Counted from the stretch's first letter, positions 9,392-21,773 are shown. The stretch: 64,000 bases of DNA from Centroberyx gerrardi (GCF_048128805.1 NC_136001.1:7364501-7428500), one strand, 5' to 3'. Numbers and translations are program-made. The notes: generated by a model not told the origin, from the letters alone.

Positions 9392-10457
9392 TCAAGTGTG
9401 CCCTTTCAGTGCAATCTGGGGATTGGTGCGTGCGCTCACTGTACACAGCAGGTACCTTTTCAAGTACCTCCTGAACGTCTGGTCTCGCAGCCCGTACACA
9501 ATGGGACTGAGAAACCTGGGGAGGATCTGGATGATGATATAGCAACCAAAGAGTGTGTTTAAATAACTTTTAGGGAACCGGTACAGAAGAGCTTTAACTA
9601 ACACAGGGCCTATATAGGTGAGCATACACAACAGTAGCTGAAAGCCATGAAGCAGGATAGTATTCCTGGCCTTCTTAGCATCTCCTTCAGCTGCTTTAGC
9701 AGCAAACAGGATCTTGAAGTATATATAGAGGAGAGTGAGCCAAATAACAAGTAGGAAAATGATGTAGGACACTTCCCTCTTGTGTATGATTAAGGGGTGT
9801 GTGAATATGTTATCCCTCTCACAGACGATTCTGGAATAGAAGAATCCTAGAGATTCTGTAGCTATCATAATGAACAAATCTGGAAGGATGGACACTGCAC
9901 TCGTGACCCAGATCAAACCAATCAGAATGTATGTTCTCTTGACTGTACAGAATTCAGCATGGCGGAGTGGTAAACAAATAGCGATGTAGCACTCTACTGC
10001 CATGCCAGCTAAATTTAATGGGGTGTTGAAGGTGGTGAAGATAGCAAGCATGATGAGGAGGAAACAGAGGGAGACATTAATTTTGTAGAAAGTGTAGGTA
10101 AGGATGAACAGGGTGATCGTTGTAGTAAGCTGGATGATATCGTTCACCACCAGGTGGATGAACAGGATGTAACGAGGATTCACATAAAATATCTGAGAGG
10201 AAGAGGAAAGGAAGGGAGAGGAGAAGAGAAGAATTTGTCACAGTCATCCTCCCTTTATATATCTTTATCTCTTTCTTCTGCACATAAAAAAGGCGTCTGA
10301 CCTGGTGTTTGTTGAAGGTGTGGATCAGGGTGCCATTGATGTAGCTGATGGTGAGGCCTAGAGCCACAACAATCACATTCTTGGTCACAACTGTGCTGGA
10401 AGTTTCCCGATAGCTCAGAACAATCGACACATTATTGCCTTCTGATGAAAAATTCAT
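9392..10457 (-). CDS. Odorant receptor 131-2-like, gene B
   Basis: A paralogue of gene A with the same plan. Exons are 10302-10457 (ATG at 10457; 52 codons) and 9392-10192, giving 318 residues, with the intron in phase 0 after HNKHQ-type residues at the end of TM1. It differs from A by two residues in exon 1 (for example A23V) and about seven in exon 2, including MAVECY for MALECY, VCERDN for FCEKDN in extracellular loop 2, and R for W in YWFPKS. All hallmark cysteines, the TM6 lead-in and SPIVYGLRD are intact. Nothing disrupts the frame. The 5'-UTR acceptor used by A is mutated here, and a nearby TTGCAG can replace it (exon start about 10475). The upstream intron holds an 837-bp hAT element. 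Confidence 0.95.
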
Positions 10458-10813
10458 CAGGCTTACTTGAGGAAGCTGCAAGTAACCCAGTTACAAAAGA
10501 CATGAATATATTGACATGTTATGTGAATGTTAGTTTTACATGCCAAATTTAAGCTTTTACAAAATAGATCTCATCTATTTTGTACCAAAAATAATCTTGA
10601 AATGTGAACAAAGTTGCACAATACTGTATGTCAGACATTCAAATTATACTAGAAAAGGTACATTTACAATTTAAAACCTACTTGGTACATATGAAGGGTT
10701 TCATTTCCAAACTGTCCATTTTGGAAACTTTTTTTAACTTCATCATGAACATTTCAAAACCACAGATGATTTTATGCTGATTCTAACTGTTTTGAACGCA
10801 GAGGTCTTAAGAT

Positions 10814-11650
10814 TAGGGGTGTGCATCTCATCATCCGAGCACGATTTGATTTGCATCTCGATACGCGATCCACGATCCGATGCACCTACATACATTCTAA
10901 GCAGCCAACAGATTGATACAATTCAATTCAGCCCTGTCTCAATGCGATATGATACGATGCTGTGCAATACGATGCGGTATAATATGTGTAACATATAAGC
11001 AACTGTGACTGGTTGCAAGAGGAAATCCTAATAGGTATACATCTTCTCAATCCAGTAACGGATGAGTGAGTGAAGGATTGTTTTCACACCCTATTTTGAA
11101 TCCCGTTTGTATTAAAACATGAAAATCAGTCAAACAGGCAATTGTTTATTAACAAATCATTTCTGCAATGCGATAATTGCTAATAACAATGTGGAAACAA
11201 GACTAATAGTGTAACAGCCCCGCAACGTTGAATTTTGTGGAAGCGTCTCTGCCGGGAATCAAACTCGGGTCTCCTGATTGAGAGTCTGCAGTCCAATTCC
11301 CTGCGGGCCACGTGACCCATAAAGTGGTGAACAATGTTTTTATTTAAAAAAAGGCTGACTGCCAACCTACTGTATGTAGGCCCTAGACTATGTAGTGGAC
11401 TTTAAGTTTTCAATAGTCCGTGTACAGATTAGTTGTGCTACCATCCTTGCAAAGGATGGGGGGGGCTTGACCCATTTGTGAGCCTTCACTCGCAGGAGGA
11501 CCCACAGGCAGAGAGAGAGAGAGTGAGAGAGAGAGAAGCGGGTAGCTTTGGAGAAAACATGCCTGATACAAGCTGTCTGAATCGATGTAGCCGTATCTTA
11601 AACATTAAGCGTGATGCATCGCTTTAAATCATCAAATCGTCACACCCCTA
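10814..11650. mobile_element. Non-autonomous hAT element in the 5' intron of gene B
   Basis: This 837-bp element has perfect 10-bp ends TAGGGGTGTG and CACACCCCTA and a perfect 8-bp target duplication CTTAAGAT (10806-10813 and 11651-11658). Gene A retains the empty site (CTTAAGAT then GACTCAC), which dates the insertion after the A/B split. No transposase frame is present. A tRNA-like segment and a (GA)n run (about 11512-11536) lie inside. Confidence 0.95.
11230..11315 (-). repeat. tRNA-like segment inside the hAT element
   Basis: Read on the minus strand it has an A-box-like TGGCCCGCAGG (11300-11310), a tRNA-Cys-like GGACTGCAGA around a GCA anticodon, and a B-box-like GTTTGATTCC (11255-11264). 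Spacing fits an RNA polymerase III type-2 promoter. Arms do not pair well enough for a functional tRNA, so it is a tRNA-derived SINE head or a tRNA pseudogene. Confidence 0.5.
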
Positions 11651-12246
11651 CTTAAGATGACTCACAACTTTAATACAACATAATAGGCTTTACCTTTATG
11701 CCAGCAATCATTTTCTTAAGTAGGCATCAGTTTTTTTCAATGATGGGTATCTTATTTTAGAATGAAACTCTCTCAATGCCCCGTCAATGTTTCCCAGAAA
11801 ATATTGAATTACATTTCTTCCTGATCCACATACTACAGAAAATGTGATAGATTCAAATAGACCAACAGCAACAGATAATTAATTCATGTGAGAGAGTAAA
11901 GGGGAACAACTAATTAGCTTCTCTGAGCACACAAATAATTTGCATCTTTTTTTAAAGTTTATAATAGGATCATCAAATGTTTGAATGACTGAATAGATAT
12001 GAAATAAATATTAAAACGATATGGAATTACAATTTTTAACAATACAGAGAATTCCAGTAAGTATCATTTGTGTATTTTGTAGTAGAGATCAACACTGTTT
12101 TCCACTGTATGGTTTAATACCCAATTTAAAAGAATTAGAAAAAGCGGTGCTCAGACATTTTATACACATACAGTGTAAATGCTACATATAATACAATAAT
12201 AAAATACTGCAGTAATACAGTGTGATAGCACATATGATGTCCTTAC

Positions 12247-12316
12247 CTCAGATATGCCACTTAGTTCTGGAGTCTAACCAGACATGAGTCTAAAATCACT
12301 TTTATGACTTTATATA
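12247..12316 (-). promoter_or_regulatory. TATA box and non-coding exon 1 of gene B
   Basis: TATATAAA at 12309-12316 is followed by a short exon ending CTGAG at 12247, with donor GTAAG. It matches gene A nearly base for base. The intron to the ATG exon is longer than in A because of the hAT insertion. Confidence 0.75.
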
Positions 12317-12449
12317 CAGTAGGTTGGTTCTTGAGTCCTGGGAATTAGAATCTCAGGGACTCCAGAACAGACATCGGATGCTGCGCATACTGCTACCAGT
12401 CACTGGAGATGATGTCATCCAGATATTCAGCAGCGTTGAATATCTGGAT

Positions 12450-12690
12450 GACATATTGGGTGCCAGTCAATCAGTTTGAATGCAGTGGAGAATGACATTT
12501 TCTCCTCAGAGTCTGGTGACAAAGGAATCTGACAGTGGCCCTTGGTCAAATCCAGTGTCAAATAAAATTGAACAGTACCCAACCAAACTTTATCAACCCT
12601 GGACAATGGAGTGCAACCAAACTTGCCATCGAGTACACAGAACCGTATAGTGCAAGCACTGCTTCGAGCGTAATACCCGGAGTTTGCCAG
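12450..12690 (-). mobile_element. Old Ty3/Gypsy reverse transcriptase fossil fragment
   Basis: Minus-strand reading shows gypsy reverse transcriptase signatures such as LDLTKG, typical of Ty3/Gypsy pol. It is a broken, isolated piece without LTRs. It belongs to an older insertion than the element at 22908-32331 and lies just upstream of the gene B promoter. Confidence 0.8.
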
Positions 12691-12859
12691 CACAAACTGA
12701 ATTTGAATTGCACATATTTGACTTTTTGATGCTTAAATGTAATCATTGTATGCAAAAAATGAAACTGAATGTAATGGTTTGAATTTGAATTTGGTCGTTG
12801 TTGCTTTCAACTTTTGTTTAGGTTAGGTTTACTCTTTTGTGGCGACATTCACCCCTGCT

Positions 12860-14660
12860 CAGGTCCCAGCAACACCTCAAAATTAAACATTTGTCCGACA
12901 TGCGAAAAGGCCGTAAGAAAAAACAGCAAATCGGGTGCATGCGACAAATTCTGACTTTTTTGTTCACATTAAATGTGGAAACATCAATGTCTCAACATAC
13001 AACAGGGCAATAAAGGAAGGAGGATACATGCCATTTGTTTGCAACGGATGCAGTCTGAAAGCAGTGGCCAACGTGGAGTGCCTGGATTCCAGCATGTACA
13101 AGTGTCATGTCGAGGATGCGGAGAGTGCGCCACCTGTTACGCCGGTGGCTGACCAGTTTGCTGTTTTTCGCGGGAGGGGGCTTAATTTCATTCATGTGAA
13201 TGCTCGGAGCCTGATCCCCAAAATGGACAAGATACACTAAATTGCAACTCGTTCCAAGGCTGCGGTGATAGCTGCGTCAGAGACTTGGCTAGATGAATGT
13301 GTGCTGGAGAGTGAGATTGATCTTCCGGATTACGTCATCCTATACAATCCGATCGCAATTGAAATGGAGTTGGAGTCTGTCTGTTTATTAGATGTGATGT
13401 TATGTTTAAGCATCGTCCTGATATCTATACAACAGGACTGGAAACTATCTGGGTTGAGATTCTGCTCCCTAAAACACGACCGCTCCTTGTTGGTGTCTGC
13501 TACAGACCTCCCAAACATAGCGATTTTTATGAACTATTAGAATTGGCTTGCAACAAATGTAAAGATTTTATGAAATTTCAATCTATTATTCTTGGTAATT
13601 TTAATACAAATGTACAGTCATCTTCAAAGAAAAATGGCCTGGTGGACTCTTTGTGCAATTTTAATAGATTGTTTGGCCTCCAACAGCTTATAACAGAACC
13701 AACTAAGGTGTGTGCTAACAGTGAGTCAGCTTTAGATTTGATATTGGTTTCAGACATCGTTAAAATCCGTCAGTCAGTTTTAGATATTGTGATCAGTGAC
13801 CACAAAATTAGCTTTTGTACTCATAAGGTAACCAAATCAAAAGTCAACCCAGGACAGCAAAATTCAGTCAGGATTAGATCAATGAGAAAATGCTCAAAGG
13901 AGTTATTTGTACAACAGTTAAATGAGATAGATTGGTCTGCTCTTTTGGAACATGATGATGCTGGAGGTCAGAATAACACCTAGGAGTGGTAAATGGATCA
14001 CTACTGAGATTCTAGATTTGATTAGGCAGAGGGATAGGCATCTGGTGAACTTCAAAAAATCTAAACTTCAGGCAGACCATGAGGCATATGTAAGGTGTAG
14101 AAACCATGCTAGATACAGGATTCAGAGTCGCAATTCTATATTGATGCAGTGAATGAAAATGTACAAAAAATCTTTGGAAAGTCCTAAAAGACCTTGGTTG
14201 TTCAAACAAAAGTAAAACCAAATCTTGTAACATTAGCCTGAACATTGACAATGTTAATAAAATGAAGATTGCTGGGTATTTTAATTCATTCTTTACAACC
14301 ATCGCTGCTTCTCTTGTTGTAAAGCTTCCAGCTGGTACAGGACAATATGGATTGCTTTTCCGTAAATGTTTTTATCATAGGTTTATAAAGCGCTACGTTT
14401 ATAAAGCGCTAAATGGCATTGCACCAATTTATATCAGAGACATGCTTGCCACTTACGAACCACAACAAGCCCTCAGGTCATCAGGCAGGGGCCTTTTATC
14501 CATTCCCTGGGTAAGCTCTAAAGCAGGGGAAGCTGCTTTCAGTTGCGGTGCACCCAGAAAGTGGAATGCTCTGCCAGAGGACCTGGGATGTGCCCCAACG
14601 CTAACTTCTTTCAAAAGCAAACTGAAAGCAAAGGAGCTAGCCTTGAGAGAGTTTTAAAAG
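12860..14660 (+). mobile_element. CR1/L2-like LINE, internally deleted
   Basis: In order on the plus strand: a PHD-like cysteine/histidine region (about 12885-13070; HIKCGNINVS, then PFVCNGCSL) and an endonuclease domain (FIHVNARSL near 13190, SETWLDE near 13280, VGVCYRPP near 13490, ISDHK near 13795). After a deletion there is the reverse transcriptase C-terminus (LNGIAPIYIRDML, SCGAPRKWNALPE; 14400-14655). A stop after MDKIH (13238) and frame changes show it is dead. The reverse transcriptase core is absent. The downstream end is about 14660-14700. I assign only the CR1/L2 group. Confidence 0.82.
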
Positions 14661-14759
14661 TGATTAATAAAATGTTTAAATCAATCCTGAATTTTAAACA
14701 GGCTATAATAGGGGTAATGTGATCCCTTTTCCTGGTGTTGGTCCAAAGTCTGGCTGCGA

Positions 14760-14832
14760 CATTTTAAACTAGAAAATATGCTCAGTAGAGCACATACCTC
14801 TGCCATGTCTGGCAACACCCCATGTTACAGTT
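14760..14832. repeat. Fragment of a dispersed fish repeat
   Basis: 'ctagaaaatatgctcagtag' at about 14770 is the reverse complement of the end of the repeat at 33143-33392. It is probably a truncated member of that family wedged between two LINEs. Confidence 0.5.
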
Positions 14833-16543
14833 TAATTCTTTTCTTTTTTTTTTTCTTTTTTTTTTTATTTATTGAGTGAGTAAGGGTCTGAATACAATAC
14901 ATTCAATATTTCAACATGTTACATAATCATCATTTCTTCAAGAAATCAAATTTCATGATTTGACCCTGTTTGAGTTGCTCATCCACAAGTATCATACAGT
15001 CACATACGGTTGTCATCACAGGTAATATAGCATCCCCACCCACACGAACATATACACACTTATCACACATACACACACACACACATACATACATACACGC
15101 AAACACACACACACACACACACCAAAACAGAACAAAATAAAAACGAAAACAGGGTTCCTTAAATTTTATGGATGTTGGCTGATTGTGATTTTGCGGCTCC
15201 ACTATCTACAGAGCTTCGTAAATTGAGCTCCATATCTTGTGAAATTGTTTCTCTTTGTTGCTGTCCTCCGACATTGTCCTTTCAATACTCAAGTAATATT
15301 TCATTAATGTTTTCCATTTTTGAAGTGTAGGTGCTTCTTTATTTTTCCAGTTTTGCAATATTAGCTTCTTATAAACTAATGACGAAAAAAGAATTTGCCA
15401 TCCAGTTGGGTATCTTATTTTCCCAACATTTTGAAAGAGACAAATCATTGGTGAAAATGCTACTTTACAATTACAAGTTCTTCAAAATCCATCTTTCAAT
15501 GTTCTCCCAAGTCTTTCTAATTTTCTCACAATACCAAAAGGCATGTATGAGGGAGTCACTCTGTGTGGCACATTTTAAACATCTATCAGCGGAGCTGGTG
15601 TCAAACTTATGAATTTTGTCTCTACTATAGTATATTCTTGTCATGAATTTATACTGTATTAGACGTACATTTTCATTAGTGGTAATTTTATATGTGAGTT
15701 GTAAACATTCCTTCCATTTTTTTTTTGCATCTACCATACAAAGATCTTTATTCCATTTGTTATATATATTTTGTAGCAGTTTTTCATTGCCCTCACCTTT
15801 GGTAAGAATATTGTATACAGCACCTGCTAATCGTCTCTTTTTATCCTTTTTATTTAGAATTTCCCCTATCTCAATTGAAACTCTATTTCCGAGGTCAAAG
15901 TTATCTGTTATCCAGTTTTTCAATTGCAAATACTTAAAAAATTCTATGTCTTTTAGTTTATATTTATTTTTTAGTTCCTGAAATGAAAGTACTGAGTTAT
16001 GGTTTATAATATCCGATAATTTCTGAATTCCACAGTTTATCCACGTCTCCCAGTGTAGTTGGGCGTTTTGAATAGTTATTGATGGGTTATTCCAAATTTG
16101 CATATGTTTGGGGATTTCTATTGCTTGACCTAGTATTTTTTTTTTTCTTTCCCAAGCATTTAATGTACTATTAATTACAAAATTTACTGTTTTGATTTTT
16201 TGCTTGGCGAAAAGAGCTAGAAGAAAACTATTAGGCTGTAGCTGATGATTTTCAATATCTATCCACGGTTCCTCATTTGTATTGTTAATTATATGGTCGA
16301 TATAAAACATTTGAGCTGCGTTGTGATAAAGCTCCAAATTAGGAAGGTTTAGGCCTCCCTCCTCTCGAGGATAATGCAATAATTTTCTCCTTAATCTGTG
16401 AGCTTTATTAGACCAAATAAACGAAGAAATAAGTGAGTTCACTTCTTTAAAGAAAGATTTAGGTGGGGTAATAGAAATAGTCTGAAATATGTATAGAAAT
16501 TTTGGCAGCCACATCATCTTGAACAGGTTTATTCTACCTATTA
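14833..16543 (-). mobile_element. L1-type LINE 3' end and ORF2 C-terminus (right copy)
   Basis: On the minus strand the L1 ORF2 C-terminal region (16517 down to about 15206) is followed by a 3' region with a (CA)n run (about 15066-15123). A long T-rich tract on the plus strand at 14833-14875 fits the poly(A) tail. Positions from 15792 match 1-752. The part at 14833-15791 shows what lies left of the window. Confidence 0.88.
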
Positions 16544-17834
16544 CAGTTTTTTACGATTGCTAGCAACCTTTTATCAGTTCTGTAGTCACATTTTCATAAC
16601 TCTTAACACAGTTAGCACAACATCGGTCTGTTGCGGGCCATACCATTAACACATTTCTTGTTCCTTTGACACAAAATGCATTCAGTGAACACATTTTAAA
16701 AACTCTGGAATTTCTTTTACACACAAGCTCAACCAAGACCAAAACTATGGATTTTTACTGCCAAATTTACAAATGCTTGCACACTGTATGTCAGAACAGA
16801 TAACCTCATGTTCTAAACCTAACTTATAGGCTACAGTTGAAGTGAACAGCAGTTCACATTGTATATTGAAACACAAATATATGTCCTATATTTTTTTTAT
16901 TGCTATTGAGAAACAACTGATTGAAGTTATGCAAATAGACCAATCACAGCTGATTCCCATCTAAGTTGAAGACATACGGTGTTGAGGTTATTTCAATTGC
17001 ATGACCATATACGTAAAAAGGGGAGCTCTTTGGACTGATCTTGTTCAATGTGGACACAGAACAATATAGAGCAGCAGAAAGAGAGGGAAAGACGCCAAAT
17101 GCAGAAGACCGGGTAGATTAGAAAAGGACTGTGTATTTTTCTTTTTTTTTCTTCTGTGCCTTTTTCTGTTTGTATATTTTATTTTTACACAACTGTAACC
17201 AGCAGCTATATTACAGATTTTTGTTGATCTCTTGCAGTAATTTCCTATTGCAAATAAAGCCTTTACTGCAGCAATTCTGTCACTTATTCCTTTTTCATAT
17301 AGTGTACATTCTATAAAGTAAAGATGAGTCATTCACTTTTGATATAGAATGTTTTCAAAAAAGAAGACAAAAAATACGTACATTTACTACACTCAAAAGA
17401 AAAATGTAGAGTGACTTCAAAAGAAACTGCAGTGCGAAAAACAATTGACTATCAATATACTGTCTATTGTATAAGGGTAGAACTGACACATGTAAAGTAA
17501 TACATTTTCTGTAATACCATCTGCTGTTAGTATTTTGTATGTCATTGTGCTGTGATTGACTAAATGTTCCTGTTGGAAGAAAACATGTGTTAGAGTTTTG
17601 AAAGAATTATTTGATTTTGAGACATGTTTGCAGTGTTTTGGTAGAGTTAGTGTATTTTGACAAAGTATTCTTGCATTTTGAAAATTAGTGTTGGTGTTTA
17701 GTTTACAATATGTGATTTTGAGCATAAAATTAACTGTTTTGCCAGCTGTGTGTTGTAGGTGAGTTGGTGTGTGAAGAGTTTAGAAAAAGTATTATAAGTA
17801 TTGAAAAACGCTTGCTAGCGATCGTAAAAAACTG
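16544..17834. mobile_element. Tc1/mariner-superfamily element nested in L1 (right copy)
   Basis: The copy of 753-2043 at offset 15,791. It has the same inverted ends and flanking TA. The insertion therefore predates the 15.8-kb duplication. Confidence 0.88.
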
Positions 17835-18716
17835 TAAAATAATCTTCAAATCAGACCACCTTTCAATGTCTTGCTTAAGGTCTTTAATTAATGGGAGAAA
17901 ATTGTCTTTATACAGCTGTAACTTATCTGCACTAATATAGCAACCAAGGTATTTAATATTCCTTGTTTGCACTTTAAATTGTTTTAGGTTTTCCAAGTTA
18001 TTTATACTTTTGTCAATTACCATTAATTCTGTTTTTCCTTCATTCATTTTATAACCTGATAGCTTCGAAAATTCTGTCATAATTTCAATTACATATGGAA
18101 TGGAAGTGTTTACATTACTTAAATAGAGTAATAAGTCATCAGCAAATAAACTAAGTTTGTATTCCTTCTTACCAATTGTAATGCCACTTATTTTTTCTGT
18201 CTGTCTAATTTTTTGAGCCAATGGTTCGATTGCTAATGCAAACAGGGAGGGCGATGAAGGTCATCCTTGAGCTGTGCCTCTACTTAAGGGATAGGGCTCA
18301 GAAAGAATTCCATTTGTATATACTTGTGCCTTTGGTGATTTGTAGATTGTTTTTACCATATTAATAAATTTCACTGGAAAGTCATAAACCTCTAGCACTT
18401 TATACAGATAAGACCATTCAACTCGGTCGAAAGCTTTTTCTGCATCAACCGCCATTAGTGTTAAATCCTTCTTATACTTCTTTGCATACTGTATTAAAGA
18501 TAGACATGTTCTAGTATTGGTTTTTAAATCTCTGTTTTGTATAAATCCGGTTTGATTATGATAAATAATATTTGGTAAGATTTGTGCTAGTCTGTTATTT
18601 ATGACTTTAGTAATTTTTTTTATCACAGTTGATTAAACTAATAGGTCTGAAATCAGAGGGCCTATCACAATCTCTGCCTGGCTTCGGTTGCAGTGTAATT
18701 CTAAATGATGTTTCAG
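17835..18716 (-). mobile_element. L1-type LINE reverse transcriptase part (right copy)
   Basis: The copy of 2044-2925, with the same AEKAFDRVEW and FADD motifs, the same TGA after RGTAQG, and the same 5' truncation point. Confidence 0.9.
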
Positions 18717-18777
18717 CACCTCGGACAGCGCTCTAAGGAAGTGCGCTATGCTTCATTAGTAGTAACTCTGCACACCT

Positions 18778-18815
<38 letters not shown>

Positions 18816-18985
18816 GGCTGGACGGTGGACAGGCCTATATTTAGTGTTGTCCTGGTTGGGGAGCACTGAATCAAAGATAACATTTATGTTACAGTAGGAT
18901 ACTGGAGACATGATTAGGACAGTTTTATTACATTTTGTATGTAACTATCGAATTTTGTATTTGCTTGTATATTGCTTGTCATCAG

Positions 18986-19446
18986 ACAAGCAATGAAAAT
19001 ACTGTCTGATCCTTCCCATGTTCTCCACCAGCTCCTGCCCTCTGGCAGATGTTATAGAGTCCCTCACTGTAAACTCAATTGTTTTAAAAATTCATTTGCA
19101 CCTACCTCAGTTAGGTTTTTGAATAAGTAGTGTAGTATAAGGCTATAATGGCTGTGCAACATTACATCAAATGTGGCCAAAAAGGCTGTGCAATAATAGC
19201 AATAGGCTACAGGGGTTGTGTGTTTAGTGCATTAGTTACACAATATGATGCGATGGGGCTGTGCAATGGTTGCTTTGCATTCTTTGTATTGGTAGGTAGG
19301 AATATGTATGTTAAATTGTATGTATGTGTGCGTTTTTAATTATGCATGTAGAACTGATATGCATAAAGCAACACAGAGTCCAAGACAAATTTCCCCCATG
19401 GGTACAATAAAGTATATCTTATCTTATTATCTTATTATCCAACTTC
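18986..19446 (+). mobile_element. 3' end of a CR1/Rex-like LINE (right copy)
   Basis: The copy of 3195-3655, with the same C-terminal LINE frame and tail. Confidence 0.6.
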
Positions 19447-20209
19447 TGTAGTTTGATTATCTAGCTATTTATAGCTAAGGCAAAGCTAAATGGCTCATGT
19501 TTGCTATCTAAGCCTGTAAACTCTTGTTGACATCTTTAAAACATATCTTTAACCTTAGCCTTGTTATTGTTAACACAATAACATTTATTAACTCTTGTAT
19601 ATGAATTCACATACAGTGGTTCTGGAAAGTATTCAGACCTCTTCACTTTTTCTGCACTTTGTTGTGTTATACATTTGATTTAAAATGAAGTTATATAGTT
19701 TTTTTTGCCATCAATCTATTTGAAATAGATTATTAAAAAATAAACTAAGTCATGTGTTGTTAGTCTTCTCTGTTATTGTTAATTATAATGTATGAGTGCC
19801 ACACATTGGACAATTTTGAGTTGCATACTATATTTCTATGGGCCCACACACTATTATTTTCATTTATCAATATTTGAATGTATAAATATGCAAATTTAAT
19901 GCAATTGAATCATTATTATTTATAATGTAATTGTGGAAAGCCTTAATAATAATAGGCAAAAAAATGCAATGCGCTCTGCAACAATTTCGTCAGACAACAG
20001 TCACAGTCGTTTTTTAGATGTGACATCCAAATAGATTTCTTGCAATTTTTTCCTTTCTGTTTGCTCGCCATGATTTCTTTCCTAAATTTGCAAAGGGTCT
20101 AAAAGACCATTTTGTCTAAAACATGCTGTTCCACTTTATCTAGCTGGGTCTGATAAAGTGGCATAACTCAAAAGTAGATTACCTCAACAAAAACATCAAT
20201 ACTGTCAAT

Positions 20210-20576
20210 TAGAGGTGCACAGTGATACCAGTCTAAAATGTAAATATTTGGCATTGGTGAAGTGAGCCGATGCCAAGAGATCCGTTACCGTATAGGCAGT
20301 GCGCACTCCTGCTTAGGCTGCAGCCTGGGGCTTATGTGTTTCAACTGTTTTAAATACCAAAATGTCAGCGATTTGGAAGCATTTTACTGTGAATGATGAC
20401 AATACATCTTCAGACTGCTAGGTGTGTGGTGCTACTCTGAAGAGAGGAGGGGAGAATCTAAAATCGTTTGACACCTACAGTATGTACTTGGATTGGAACT
20501 CCTTATCGGGGAGTAGGCTACTCAAAATAAATTACTTGTACTTCTCGTCTGAAAAAGTGGTATCGGTGCACCCCTA
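20210..20576 (+). mobile_element. hAT remnant with BED-finger fragment (beside gene A')
   Basis: The copy of 4419-4785, again flanked by CTGTCAAT on both sides. Confidence 0.88.
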
Positions 20577-20612
20577 CTGTCAATGGTTTATTCACTTTTT
20601 TGTCTTTAGAAC

Positions 20613-20618
20613 TTTATT
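20613..20618 (-). terminator. Poly(A) signal of receptor gene A'
   Basis: AATAAA on the minus strand, about 70 bp after the stop codon at 20688. Confidence 0.6.
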
Positions 20619-20687
20619 TATCCTTATCTAGTACACCAACATAGTCACATATATCAAACGGATCAAAGTCACAAACAAGATACAGTC

Positions 20688-21773
20688 TCAAGTGTGCCCT
20701 TTCAGTGCAATCTGGGGATTGGTGCGTGCGCTCACTGTACACAGCAGGTACCTTTTCAAGTACCTCCTGAACGCCTGGTCTCGCAGCCCGTACACAATGG
20801 GACTGAGAAACCTGGGGAGGATCTGGATGATGATATAGCAACCAAAGAGTGTGTTTAAATAACTTTTAGGGAACCAGTACAGAAGAGCTTTAACTAACAC
20901 AGGGCCTATATAGGTGAGCATACACAACAGTAGCTGAAAGCCATGAAGCAGGATAGTATTCCTGGCCTTCTTAGCATCTCCTTCAGCTGCTTTAGCAGCA
21001 AACAGGATCTTGAAGTATATGTAGAGGAGAGTGAGCCAAATAACAAGTAGGAAAATGATGTAGGACACTTCTCTCTTGTGTATGATTAAGGGGTGTCTGA
21101 ATATGTTATCCTTCTCACAGAAGATTCTGGAATAGAAGAATCCTAGAGATTCTGTAGCTATCATAATGAACAAATCTGGAAGGATGGACACTGCACTCGT
21201 GACCCAGATCAAACCAATCAGAATGTATGTTCTCTTGACTGTACAGAATTCAGCATGGCGGAGTGGTAAACAAATAGCAATGTAGCACTCTAGTGCCATG
21301 CCAGCTAAATTTAATGGGGTGTTGAGGGTGGTGAAGATAGCAAGCATGATGAGGAGGAAACAGAGGGAGACATTAATTTTGTAGAAAGTGTAGGTAAGGA
21401 TGAACAGGGTGATCGTTGTAGTAAGCTGGATGATATCATTCACAACCAGGTGGATGAACAGGATGTAACGAGGATTCACATAAAATATCTGGAGGAGAGG
21501 AGAGGAAAGGAAAAGAGAGGAGAAGAGATTGTCACAGTCAAACCAGCTTATACATTTTCATACTTCCTTTCATGTATCATTATCTCTTTCTTCTGTATAT
21601 AAAAAAAGGCGTCTGACCTGGTGTTTGTTGAAGGTGTGGATCAGGGTGCCATTGATGTAGCTGATGGTGAGGCCTAGAGCCAAAACAATCACATTCTTGG
21701 TCACAGCTGTGCTGGAAGTTTCCCGATAGCTCAGAACAATCGACACATTATTGCCTTCTGATGAAAAATTCAT
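20688..21773 (-). CDS. Odorant receptor 131-2-like, gene A' (duplicate of A)
   Basis: The second copy of gene A at offset 15,791. Exons are 21618-21773 (ATG at 21773) and 20688-21488, encoding a 318-residue protein identical to A. Splice sites, TATA box, non-coding exon, BED-hAT neighbour and poly(A) signal are all duplicated intact, so nothing predicts loss of expression. With protein and flanks this similar, short reads would not tell A from A'. It could be a true recent duplicate or a second haplotype placed in tandem by the assembler. Confidence 0.95.

Larger units (their letters stand above)
8465..12624. repeat. Older A/B gene duplication block, B copy (A copy 3955-7090)
   Basis: The receptor gene, its flanking BED-hAT remnant, promoter and the gypsy pol scrap are shared in order with 3955-7090. 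Exon 2 is offset by 4495. The copies have accumulated substitutions and indels. B has an 837-bp hAT insertion and about 190 bp near 10545-10735 that A lacks. This duplication is clearly older than the 15.8-kb one. Confidence 0.9.

Noticed and set aside
11230-11315. A functional tRNA-Cys gene
   Set aside because: The anticodon and acceptor arms do not pair properly and the segment lies inside a transposon, so it is at most a tRNA-derived relic.
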